Source: Agrocybe praecox (lineage: Eukaryota > Basidiomycota > Agaricomycetes > Agaricales > Agrocybaceae). Taken from it: a DNA stretch of 64,000 nt. The position numbers and the translations under genes were made by a program. Each line of letters begins with the position of its first letter. Position 1 is the first letter of the stretch. Location of the stretch: NCBI GenBank assembly GCA_964017145.1, contig OZ024850.1, positions 1,899,618 through 1,963,617 of the forward strand. Reading direction: 5' to 3'. The notes under the pieces were generated by a model. It worked only from the letters and a program-made list of their open reading frames with translations, did not search any database and was not told the DNA's origin. This document shows, one piece after another, positions 44,108 through 54,220 of the stretch.

Positions 44108-46542
44108 TCATGTAACATATCGATAATTTGGGTGTCTGTCTCCTAATCTGAGCCTTTCGTCTGCGGATGTCGACGAGAGATCGTCGATTTCTTTACCCTC
44201 CCTGGCTTGGATGGCATCGCGCTTCTGGTTGGCGCGGGTCATCCATGTCCAGAGATAAATTGCGACGAGTATAGAAAAGAGAAGGTAACCAATGGAAATA
44301 ATATGAGGGATACGGAAACGATGTGCTGAAAGATTGGGCCTGTAAATCAAGACCCTAGAGAAAGGTAGAGCCATATTAGCGGAGGAAGGCGGGATAGAAA
44401 GGTTGTTGGCGTACCCAGCGATAGCCCCAATATCACCTATGGTGATCTGCATGGCCACAGCAACTGCACGCTTCGTCTGAGCGGAAACATTTTCGCCAGG
44501 CCAACTGAGTAATACGAGAGAGTATGAGCATAAAGTATGCGGGGTTTGAAGTATAAACCAGTTGTACGAACCTAAGAAGAAGGGCATTTCCAGTGTAAAC
44601 ACCCGCAGCCGCAAAGAGGACTCCGACGTATTGGGCACCGGCTAACAAGAAATGAAAGTAAGCTCGAATATTCATGAAAAGCTTAACTATATATCAAAAT
44701 TACGCACCTGTTTTCGTAGATAACAAAATAATGTACCCTGCCAACAGGAGCACGGTTAATGAAAAGATACAGTCTCGAGACAAACATGATTGAATATACC
44801 GATGATAGCAATTATAGCTGCGCCTATAATGAATGGTGCCCGTTTGTTAACCTTGGAGGAGGCCCATACGGTGCCCCAGATAGAAAGAGCAGCGAGTGTG
44901 TTGGGTGGTACAGTCATTCTACGTTTGAAGAAAATCGATTGTCAGCCACAGCTTTTGTTGCTCCAGAGATAGGAGGATATATGCTTACAGCTGAGCTTGC
45001 CAACTTTGAAATCCGAGGCCAGCGATGATCGTTGGCTGATTGAAACACAGGCAATTAATACGAGAAAGGTTTATGGGTGACAGTATTATATTTACCAGGA
45101 AGAGACTCAGAGAATATAACACGAACGCATAACCATGAAATAGAAAGGCATAGCCCCAAACTAGATGGTCAGTCAAAGCCTGACGCACATAAACCCACTC
45201 GAACTTCTCGATAAGAGCGGCGTCAGAGTCTGCGTTAAGGCGTTGGAAAAGTCGCCTCTTCTCAGCTTCTGTGAGCTATATGCACAGAGTGATTAGTTTC
45301 AGGAAGTACATTGCGTTATATAGCAGACGTACGAATTTGGCTTTATGTGACCAAGTTGGGACGATAAAGTAGGCCAGAAGAGAGATGAAGACCGTCAGGA
45401 TTCCTTCAAGTATGAAAATCCTGTAATCATTTTTCACGTTCAGAATGTTCTTTCGAATCCATTTGATATCGACAAAGCTTACCATTCCCAACCCTTGCGT
45501 CCACCAACACCGTCCATTTTTCCGATAGCAAATGCGAGGATACCTGAACAGAGGTTATTATGTTAAAATCCTAGGTCAAAGATACGAGTTTTCTCACCTC
45601 CAAAAGCACCAGCTAACGCAGCACCTCCAAAGAATATAGCTACTCTCCAACTCCGTTCATGTCTCCTGTAGTAAACGGAGAACACATAGATAACACCAGG
45701 GAACAATCCCGCTTCTGCAACACCGAGAACTAGAGCATACAGTTAGTATCAATGCGTATTCCTTACCTACGAACTAACCCACAGATACTCACGGAATCGT
45801 ATACCAAACAGCCCCGCTTTATTCTTGATCAGCCCTTGACAAATACTGACTATTCCCCAGAAGAGTGTTAAAGTCGGGAGCCATAATTGTGGGTCGAAGC
45901 GCTTCAATCTAATGTGGGGGATGAATAGAAATAAGGAGTAATATGGTTTGGTCATACATGATCTACGAACATTGGTGAGCGATCATAATAGTAGAATAGA
46001 GGGGAAAGATGGCATACATTTGCAGGGACTTCGAAGGCGACGTAGGCAATGAAATACAGTGCCAAAGATGTGTTGTACTCAGGTGGGGAGACATGCAGGT
46101 CCTGGATGAGATATCGAAGGCTAAGCTTAGGTATTTGCAAAAAAAAAAAACAAAAAAAAAAAAAGAGAAAAGAATTAAGCTAACAGTGGTTAGACCGATG
46201 ATCCTTTTGTTATTTAGAATCAATATCATTGTCACATATTTCAGAAATTCGGTAGGCTCTTACTTGGCATTTCCTACGTTCGTCCTTTGAAATCCGTTAG
46301 CTCACCAAGCACCAGAAACTAGGATGGACAGCAAACCTATCCAGGAAACTCAGCAGATAGAGAAGAGTCAAGATTGGGATTAATCTGCACGAGCCATAAC
46401 GTTAGAGAAGAATCGATGGGGCTTGAAGCAGGGCTTCTCTAAACCTGAAATCTATTTTTCGAACCAGTGCTTTATCCTCCGGTGTGTTGAAATCATCCGT
46501 AGTCGAAACCGACCCCTTCTCCGAAGCAGCTTTCTGGGACAT
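44108..46542 (-). CDS. MFS transporter, Dal5/allantoate permease family
   Basis: Plasma-membrane proton symporter of the anion:cation symporter family, whose members carry allantoate, nicotinate, pantothenate or biotin precursors. The start MSQKAASEKGS leads to the family opening DKALVRKIDFRLIPILTLLYLLSFLDRTNVGNA, with the signature split by two introns around a 21-nt exon (46264-46284). Then come LRYLIQDLHVSPPEYN, YFIAYVAFEVPAN, the loop-2 region, RSWRVAIFFGGAALAGAFGG, GRKGWEWIFILEGILTVF, GYAFLFHGYAFVLYSLSLFLPTIIAGLGF, and the C-terminal signature LRLGDRHPNYRY. About twelve helices are expected. Substrate cannot be decided. The other in-frame ATG at 46709 is blocked by a stop. A 12+13-base A-run at 46139-46164 is the T-rich tract of one intron on the coding strand. 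Confidence 0.9.
46139..46164. repeat. Poly-A (poly-T on coding strand) intronic tract
   Basis: Twelve A, one C, then thirteen A. On the minus strand this is the polypyrimidine tract just ahead of a CTTAG acceptor of the MFS gene. It is unusually long for these introns and prone to length polymorphism. Confidence 0.8.
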
Positions 46543-47342
46543 ATTGGACAAGTCTTCTAGCGGGGTAAGAAGAGAAGATCGGGTTCCACTCGGACGGCAA
46601 GCGAGTCTTTTATGTTATAAAGGGCATCAATTGACATCCCATGTGCAAATAGGGCGTTACGCTTGCTCAATCCCCACTGTGTCGTAAGACTGCCTCTGGA
46701 TTGCGCCATGGTCTATATATAATAAGGCGTCGTCGGATGCCCAAAACCGTAATAGATGTGCAGTTAGGCAATAGCGAAATGATCACGAATGACCAAGTTC
46801 AAAGTGTTTTGAAGCGCTAGTCACATGAGAAAGAGAAAAAGATAGAGATTATTAGACGCGGTCCAAAAATTCGATATCAGAACTTCCGAGGCCTGCTTTG
46901 GAGTATTGAAGTACGCCAGAATTCTTGTCCACCGAATAGCGGCTGGGAAATTCATGCCTGAACCAGGGTGTTTCCTTCGACCTCAACTCCATTCGAGCTC
47001 GTCCCGGAGCCAGGGTACATGAGCGTTCTTCAGGACCGGGCGTTACCCGTGCCTGGGAGACATAAAAGAACATTTTCGTTGATGAGACTCGCAAAGACGC
47101 GACATTATCAAGAAACGACGCGATTGTACTGCGAAAAACCGGTTAACGAATGCAATGCGACAAGGATAGTGAGGGACAGAACAAAGGAGCGTGCCTGTTC
47201 GGGCGACCGGAGAATGAACGCAGACCCGGATCAGGCAACGCCGTAGCGTGAGAAGAAACTCCCCCCGGAGTCCATGGTCGGCACAGTCGTCAGTGTTGTA
47301 CTGAACGCTGAGCTATACTATCTATACTCGACCGACGTCTTA
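46543..47342. other. Divergent intergenic region MFS / VMA6
   Basis: About 800 bp between two divergent genes. Opposed open frames at 46852-47094 (-) and 46968-47246 (+) are GC-balanced shadows with no motif. No further structure was recognised. Confidence 0.4.
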
Positions 47343-48683
47343 ATGGAGGCTCTATTCTTTAATGTATGCACCTTTCTTGAATCTTTTACCTTTATTTTAC
47401 AAGGCTAGGCGCACAGGTCAACAATGGGTTCCTCGAAGCAATCGTAAGGGGGTACAAGTCGGGTATCCTTACGCAAAACCAATACGCCAATTTGGCGCAG
47501 TGCGAGACGCTGGAAGGTGCGTTTCTCTTTTCTGTTGCTGATAAATGGAATACTACATGCTGTATATGTCAAAGATTTCCGAACCCAATTGTCCGCGACG
47601 GATTATGGCAACTTCCTCGCCAACGAGCCACTACCGATCTCGACGTCAACCATATCCGACAAAGCGACGCAGGTCCTGGTCGACCAAGTCAACTACCTGC
47701 GGAATAATGCCGTCCAGCCTTTGGCTAAGTTCTTAGACTACATTACGTGCGTTGCGTCCCTCGATTCTCAATGTCATTGTGAGGTTACGAATACATATAC
47801 TACAGATATGCGTACATGATTGACAATGTCGTGCTGCTGATCACTGGAACTCTACACGAACGCGACACGCATGAACTATTGGAACGATGCCACCCACTAG
47901 GAGTATTCGATACCATGCCGGCTTTATGTGTAGCTACAAACGTAGAGGAGTTATACCAAAGTGTACTTGTAGAAACACCCCTAGGTGCGTCATCCTCCTC
48001 CACTTAAACACCTCGTATATAAACGTTTCAACAAACTTACACTCGTCTTTCTTGCAGCACCTTACTTCCGGGACTGTCTCTCCGCAACAGACCTGGACGA
48101 CCTCAACATCGAAATTATCCGCAACACAGTATACAAAGCCTACCTCGAAGACTTCTACTCCTTCTGCAGCACGCTCGGCTCGCCGACCTCGGACGTGATG
48201 CACAAAATCCTCGCATTTGAAGCCGACAGACGCACAGTGAACATCACCATCAACTCCTTCAACACCGAGCTGTCCAAGGAACAGCGCGCGAAGCTGTTCC
48301 CGTCCATCGGCAGACTGTGGCCAGAGGGCAACAACCAGCTTGCGCGTGCAGACGAGATTGACCAAGTCCGAGTAGCATGTGAGAATGTCTCAGAATATCG
48401 ATCTTTCTTCTCGGACGTTGGCTCGTCCTCAGGAGGACAAGGCAACGGCGCGAACGGAGGAGGAGGGTACGACGACCTAGCGGCAGCCGCGCACCTCGAA
48501 GACCGTTTCTTCCGCACAGAGGTCCACCTGAACAAGCTGGCGTTCCTACAACAATTCCAGTACGGCATATTCTACAGCTACATCAAGCTGAAGGAGCAGG
48601 AAATTCGTAATTTGACGTGGATCGCGGAGTGTATTGCCCAGGATGCGAAAGATAGGATACAGGACTTTATACCCGTCTTCTAG
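47343..48683 (+). CDS. VMA6: V-type ATPase V0 subunit d
   Basis: Peripheral subunit that couples the central stalk to the c-ring of the vacuolar proton pump. Five exons: a 21-nt first exon (MEALFFN), then [78 protein letters not shown] and [34 protein letters not shown] onward. [15 protein letters not shown], a C-terminal [23 protein letters not shown] and the end IPVF align with yeast Vma6 almost throughout. One difference is a Gly/Ser/Asn-rich insert ([15 protein letters not shown]) before the LEDRFF helix. Conservation makes the start certain. Confidence 0.97.
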
Positions 48684-49095
48684 TCGCGATTGCGAACTCA
48701 CTTGGACTGCATACCTTTAGCCATATGATCGTAGTAGTCATTCCCCTGAGAGCGCATTCATCTGACTGTAATTTATTTTCGTCCTTGAATCGACAAACTG
48801 CGAAAATAATAATAATAATACAAGCTGATTTATTGACTATGCTACAAGCAGACGAGTGAGGTGGTAGGTAGTACATTCAGTATAGAGTACATTAACGAAG
48901 AAGATAAGTATAAAAAAAGTGGGACATAAAGGACACCACCAGAATGCCCTGGTTATACATATAGAAAAAGAAAAGGAGTGATCCTGCACCTTGGTATAAT
49001 ACACATGACTAGCATGAATCATTGGCGGCATCGTAGGGTCATAACAGAGGTCGTGAAAAAGAAGAAAGCATGAGGACCCTCTGGGTATCTTCCTC
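48684..49095. other. Convergent 3' region VMA6 / GH71
   Basis: About 410 bp, A/T-rich, including an (AAT)n run near 48805. It should contain both 3' UTRs. No gene is seen. Confidence 0.4.
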
Positions 49096-51148
49096 CTAAT
49101 CAGCAGTCGCACCAGCGACAAACGCATTATAATTATACCCCTTCTCCGAGACATCCCCTTGGAACGTAAACTCGTCGGGGCTCACATCCAGCTGGACCAC
49201 CGCTTGCCCATCGCGCATGACCACGCCCTTCATCGTGCCCCCCGGAGTGATAGGGACAGCCAACTTCGACACGCCCGCGGGTACATCAAAGGTATGCTGG
49301 CTCGCAACATCATTATCGTCTGCTGACGTAGACAACACGACAGTGGACGGTGCGCTGGCCATGACGACGGCCCACACCGCATCCTGCAATATCTTGAAAT
49401 TGGTAGGTTTGCCCACCCCGTCGGCGCTATCCCCCTCAGCAGCGGCAGCATGTGGTCGACTCCACATATATATCGCGTCCTTCTCGATAGGCGGGTACGC
49501 CCCGCTCTTGAACGCCTGTGCATAATACCGCGTGAGGTCGAGCCAGGCTGTATGGTTCATCCCATCCGTCCAGCGCTCGCTGTTGATCGGTAATGCACCC
49601 TTGACGGGCCCGACGTAATGCGATTCGCCATAATCGTTCCACGTTAAGATCTGCACGATGTCGAACGAGTCCCGCGAGGCGATGAGCGAGTCCCAGCGCT
49701 TGGAGTAGAGGTGTTGGTCTGCGAGGTAGACAAAGTTCTTGTTGAATGTGTCTGGGCCATAGTGAGTGAAGAACCAAGGGGATACGGCACCCATGTACGT
49801 GAGCTTCTTCTCCTCTCCTCCGTTTGCATTGTTGTTGTCATCGACGACATCTCGAGACTGCAATGACCCAGCTAACCCCTCTAGCCCCTGGAGATGCTCA
49901 TCGTCCGTGTCCGTCGAGCCCACAAATTGGGCAACTGCCAACTGAAGCTTGCTCAGCGTCGACTGGAGATCGCTTGCCAGTTTCTTCTCGAGCGTGTCGG
50001 TTAGTGGAGTGGCTGGGGCATCAGTAACAACGCTGAGGAGGTTCAAGTTAGGCTTGTTCGCTTGTTGTTGTTGTTGTTCCTGGTCTTGGAGTTGGCTTTG
50101 TGCAAACGCGGTTGTGACTTGGACGGGCCATCCAGAGTTCCACTAAATGAGAAAGTAGATGGGTCATTTCTCCTAAGAAAAAAGAACGGTCGGACTTACG
50201 TTGAAATCTCCGTCCATAACATCTGAGAAATCACCAAACGTCTTAGGATCAACGAAGAAGGAAGGCACAAAATATATCTTTCCCTTCAAATCATCGCTCT
50301 GCGTGAATTGGTTCTTCCAACCATCGTGTGTTGATCCTTGACCAAAGTTGCAGTTCTCCCCGGAGAAGGTTGAGACGAAGGCCTTATCATTATTAGGGCC
50401 ATATAAAAGCTGGTTCGGGTGCGAGACAAAGGTGTTGACAATGTTGCGGAGGTTTTGGGCATCAGAGGGAGAGGCACAGGGTAAGGACCTAGAGAAAGAT
50501 ATGAGATTTAGAATTGAAATAGAAAAAGAGAGAATGTACGTACGTCATGTCCAGTGAAATAAACATCTTGAAATCCAAATTTGACTGCTTTGCAGCTTCA
50601 TACCTGTTCACAAAATTAATTCCTAGCAGAAAATATACACAGCATGACAAAACTCACGCATCAGCAACTCGAGCAGGTTGCCAGTCATCTATACCCATAT
50701 TCAACGCAAATCCATCAATGCCCGATGCGTGTGCAAGAGCAACATCGTCTGCCCAGTCTTGGAGAGTGTACGGGAAGGTATTGCCGACCATATGGTGAGC
50801 GACGACGTATTTCCTCGTTCCATTGTTATCCACGATAGGTGTTTGAGAAGGGATAGACGAGGATTCGACGGTAGAGCTCGGGAGAGCCGAGGAAGTGGGT
50901 GTTGAGCTAGGTAAATCGGTCGAGGTAGCAGAAGGAAGTGGAGTATCTGTAGGTTGATCTCTGCCAACAGTGAGGTATATAGTTGCAGTTGTAGTGGGAA
51001 TGTCCTCCCGCTTGTAATTGAAGAATCTGGCCCGCTTTATTTTGGAGATTTGAGCATGGTGTACATTGGTTGAAATCCTGATAGGTCGTAGAGGGATGAT
51101 GGCAGCACTGGCAATGGTACAAAAGAGGGCCAGCCAAAGAGGAAGCAT
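49096..51148 (-). CDS. Secreted GH71 alpha-1,3-glucanase (mutanase)
   Basis: Endo-hydrolase of alpha-1,3-glucan, used in wall remodelling or mycoparasitism. Four exons: a long first exon with signal peptide MLPLWLALFCTIASAA, then YEAAKQSNLDFKMFISLDMT, a middle exon ending MDGDFN, and a last exon from WNSGWP to the stop. GH71 hallmarks are KYVVAHHMVGNTFPYTLQDW, ASGIDGFALNMG, PSFFVDPKTFGD, DGDFNWNSGWP, SPWFFTHYGPDTFNKNF and ILTWNDYGESHYVGP, which carries the catalytic acids. A Ser/Thr/Pro linker of about 60 residues precedes the catalytic domain. About 100 extra residues (Gln-rich, then acidic) interrupt the domain between NWNSGWP and YMGAVSPWFF, apparently a surface loop. The C-terminal beta domain ends VAGATAD. 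No carbohydrate-binding module is recognised. Confidence 0.95.
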
Positions 51149-51654
51149 GGTCGTTGAAAAGAGTGTGTTTGTAGAAAAGAATGAAAGATTACGGGTATAC
51201 GAGTGAAGGAGAAGGGAGAAACTTGTATTTGTACGCTGCCCATTGTTCTTTTACGCGTCTTGATGCTGGTTACGCGACAAGCTTTTCATTGTCGGCCCGG
51301 CACAATAGAACATTGTTTGCTTAGTCAGCGGCTCTCCCCTTCTGGCATGAGCGCCGCTTTTGAGTCCGAGTACTTACTTCGTCCATGAGATCATCGAGTC
51401 AAGATAGAACGCTGTGCTCAGTCATGTGTTTGCACTACTTTCTCCGAGTCCTGCGAATCTGGGGAAGATTGTGTATATATATCTAACATTGTACAGAGGT
51501 CTACATACTGACCCATGTCTCTCGTATTACTCAGACTCACAGGAAACCAGATTCGCCAGGTCCTGCGTTTTGCAATGCAGACCGTCGGCTGCGAGAAACG
51601 GGTCTTCCTTCTTCGAATCTATCTTCTTATCATCGCTTGCCTCCACCAGTGAAA
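51149..51654. other. Intergenic, GH71 promoter side
   Basis: About 500 bp upstream of the GH71 gene and downstream of the Sec14 gene. No supported open frame or repeat. Confidence 0.35.
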
Positions 51655-53334
51655 TCACGATTCATCGTTAATCGGCAGCTTCCCATTATCTACCACCACC
51701 GGTTCTGATATCTCGTTATCTTTCTCACTCTGCATCTTTGATCTCTTCGCCTCTGCCTTTGGCCCCCATCCTTCTCTTCCATCTTGCCACGGACCCACAC
51801 CACTCAGACTACACCCCCCTTTATCCTCACAACCACATTTCCCTCCCAAGATCCTCGGTAAATTCTCTTCATCCACCAACTTCAACAACACATCCTTATA
51901 GTCGCTCCCCAAAACGTCCACCTTTGCTAGCGTCTCTTTCGACAACCACGGCTTGATGGCGTTCCAAATAATCGTGAACGTCGACGGCGCGTTGATGATG
52001 GCGAGTTGCCCCATACTACATACAGGGGCAGGAGAAAGGAAAAGAACGACAACACGGGCGGGGATCGGTGGAACAGAGCAATGAGCAATGAGCATATGAT
52101 CCTACATAGGACAGGGGTGCTTAACAACGAGGGAAGGACTCACGTTTCAGGGTAATAATCTTGCGACACCTGGAACGAACCCCGTACCAGAGACTTCATC
52201 TGCCAAAAAGCGCCCAACCTTCAAGAATGAATGAATAAATGGCCCATTCAGTATCCTATTCGGACACTCCAACACCGAAGCAGCGAAAGGGAAAGGGACG
52301 TACCCGAATCCTTTAAGATCCACGATCACAAACGTCGTCCCTATAGGTTTACCAGCTGCGCGTGCGGATGCAGGGAGGACTTCTCTCGTTAACTGTGTAA
52401 ATTTTTCGTTTATATTTATCGATTCGCAGGAAAGTGGTGTATATGAATGTGAATGTGAATGTGAATATGAATAAATACTATGTTAGCTTGCTTGTTTACT
52501 CTCACTCCCAATGAACAAACGACGATAATATAGGTATCGACGTTCTTTGGAGTAAGTATATGACGTACCGATTCAGCATTGACCAAGAAAGTCTCCCAAT
52601 GCCTCTCAGGCGACACGGTCTTGTACAATTTGGTAAGGTCCATCCCACCAAAGACGTGTACATTAAGAGGTCGGCCTTGCTAGGGAACGCAAGGTAAATA
52701 AGTAAGAATAGAATGGAAGAGTGTGAGAGTGTAGAACTGACTTTATCTGTCTAGATTAAAGGATCCGCGCATGAGTTGTTAATAGTTGCCCATCATTTAA
52801 ACTTGAAGGGTAAATGTTGGGGAAGGGGGGAGGTAGATGCACCGCACCTTATGGAACCACATTGGCCAACACTCAAATACAGCTTCGCGTTCTGGGTACT
52901 ATGGAAAACAAATAGTGCGTCAATCAGGCTCACGTTCAGCGAGAAGAGAAAAAGCCATATGCCCTCACGTCAAATGGATCCGTCCTCTTATACAGCTCGT
53001 CGATCCCCACCCCGCTCACCGTCTTCCGCCAATGCTGGCAGTCCTTGAACATCTTCTTTGCATGTGCCAAGTCGTACTTGCGTGCGCGGAGGAATCGCCT
53101 GTTCGAGTGCAGCGTTGTGTGTATGATATCAACATAGATTATTGGGTATGTCAGAATTCATTCCACCAAAATCTGTAGCACCAGTTCTATGAAAGGGACG
53201 TACAAAAGCGTCTCGTCGTCCTCTCCGATACTATCCCCCTTGCACAGGATCCCGTCAGAGTATAGATCTTTCCTGAATTCGGAGAGCAGCTCCGCATGGT
53301 CATTTGTCGTCGTCGTTGTATGCTGGCCGGTCAT
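51655..53334 (-). CDS. Sec14-type CRAL-TRIO phosphatidylinositol transfer protein
   Basis: Lipid-exchange protein that regulates phosphoinositide metabolism in Golgi and endosomal traffic. The start MTGQHTTTTTNDH leads to DETLLRFLRARKYDLAHAKKMF (CRAL-TRIO N), WRKT, DPFD, YPERE, WPMWFHKTDKQGRPLNVHVFGGMDL, a FVIVDLKGFG strand, LVRGSFQVSQDYYPETMGQLAIINAPSTFTIIWNAIKPWL and the lipid-exchange helix segment KVDVLGSDYKDVLLKLVDEENLPRILGGKC. The Cys-containing Gly-rich motif CGCEDKGGC and GPW are typical fungal Sec14 ends. About eight exons, one of them only 9 nt (52742-52750, Thr-Asp-Lys), which restores the invariant HKTDK.GRP. A GTGAAT microsatellite lies in one intron. The extra C-terminal 50 residues are charged and probably disordered. 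Confidence 0.93.
52441..52476. repeat. GTGAAT-type hexanucleotide microsatellite in a SEC14 intron
   Basis: About five units of ATGTGA/GTGAAT, degenerating to ATATGAATAAAT at one end. It is intronic on the minus strand and probably length-variable. Confidence 0.75.
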
Positions 53335-53593
53335 GACTCTGAATCTTCTGATATTAAAGTGACGCTCCAAGGATGATAATCAAAGTCGTGTCCTAATTTG
53401 CCGTAGGATCTGTATACGGTGCGTGCGGCGATCCCAGCGAGATGAACAGCAAGAATCTTGAATCTTTCCGAGACTTTTAGATAATGGGAGTACTATGTTA
53501 TCCCTATGGCCTCGGGTGTGTGTGTGCAGAAAGTATTACGACGAGCGGTTCCACCAGAGCACTTTGGAAGGGGATAGAGAGAAAGAGATGACA

Positions 53594-53672
53594 AGTAAGC
53601 AGTAAGCAGTAAGCAGCTGAATGAACTGGGGGCCGGGGCAACTTGATACAAAAGCACAAGCACAAGCACAAG
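53594..53672. repeat. Two small tandem repeats (AGTAAGC)3 and (AAGCAC)3
   Basis: AGTAAGCAGTAAGCAGTAAGCAG runs from about 53594 to 53616, and three AAGCAC units from about 53652. They lie upstream of the SEC14 start and may be polymorphic. Confidence 0.7.
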
Positions 53673-54040
53673 TTTGGTTTGACATGCTGTGCAGGATGCA
53701 CCTTTTCCATACGAGTTCGTCAGCGATTATATCGATCATGCCGGGTGGACTTGGGGGAGGGATCATCATCGGGCGGTGTCATCGGTGATGAGTCAGAAGA
53801 AGAGCCTACGTCTCACGCGCGCTTGACCGTTCTGCGCGGCTAAAAATATTCTAAAGTTAACGTTGGTCTGTTGGCGTTCATAACTGTGACGAAGTTTGTT
53901 GTGCTTGTGCTTGCTCTGGTATTTGCTTGGGAGCTTCGCTATGACTATTAAGAACCGGCGCCTATATGGAATATGACATCATACATAAGCCTCAGCTCAA
54001 AGTCTTTTTTTCTGCAAGGACTTAGTATGAACCCAAAGTT

Positions 54041-54220
54041 GTTGACCCATCAGTAACTGGTTCGGTAATTGGTTATTTAACTAGATAGTAACCCATCAGT
54101 AATTGGTTAAGTAACTTGTTACTCAGCTCGATAACCCATCACTGTGGCCAGTAACTGGTCACTTAACTCGATAGCCCATTGGCAATAACCACTGGTACCA
54201 ATCGGTTGACCTGTAACCAC
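54041..54220. repeat. Degenerate tandem repeat, unit about 40-47 bp
   Basis: Four diverged units start near 54041, 54088, 54134 and 54173. The shared core is close to ACCCATCAGTAACTGGTT followed by TTAACTCGATA. A related sequence in inverse orientation occurs at about 54627-54655 (GTAACTGTTAACCAACGGTACC), so the block may be one end of a small non-autonomous element. Confidence 0.55.

Noticed and set aside
46552..46709. Upstream ATG and open frame of the MFS gene (MAQSRGS...)
   Set aside because: In-frame stop before the family signature. The downstream ATG MSQKAASEKGS connects in phase to KIDFR.
47934..48365. 143-codon minus-strand frame
   Set aside because: Antisense to VMA6, whose plus-strand frame is unmistakable.
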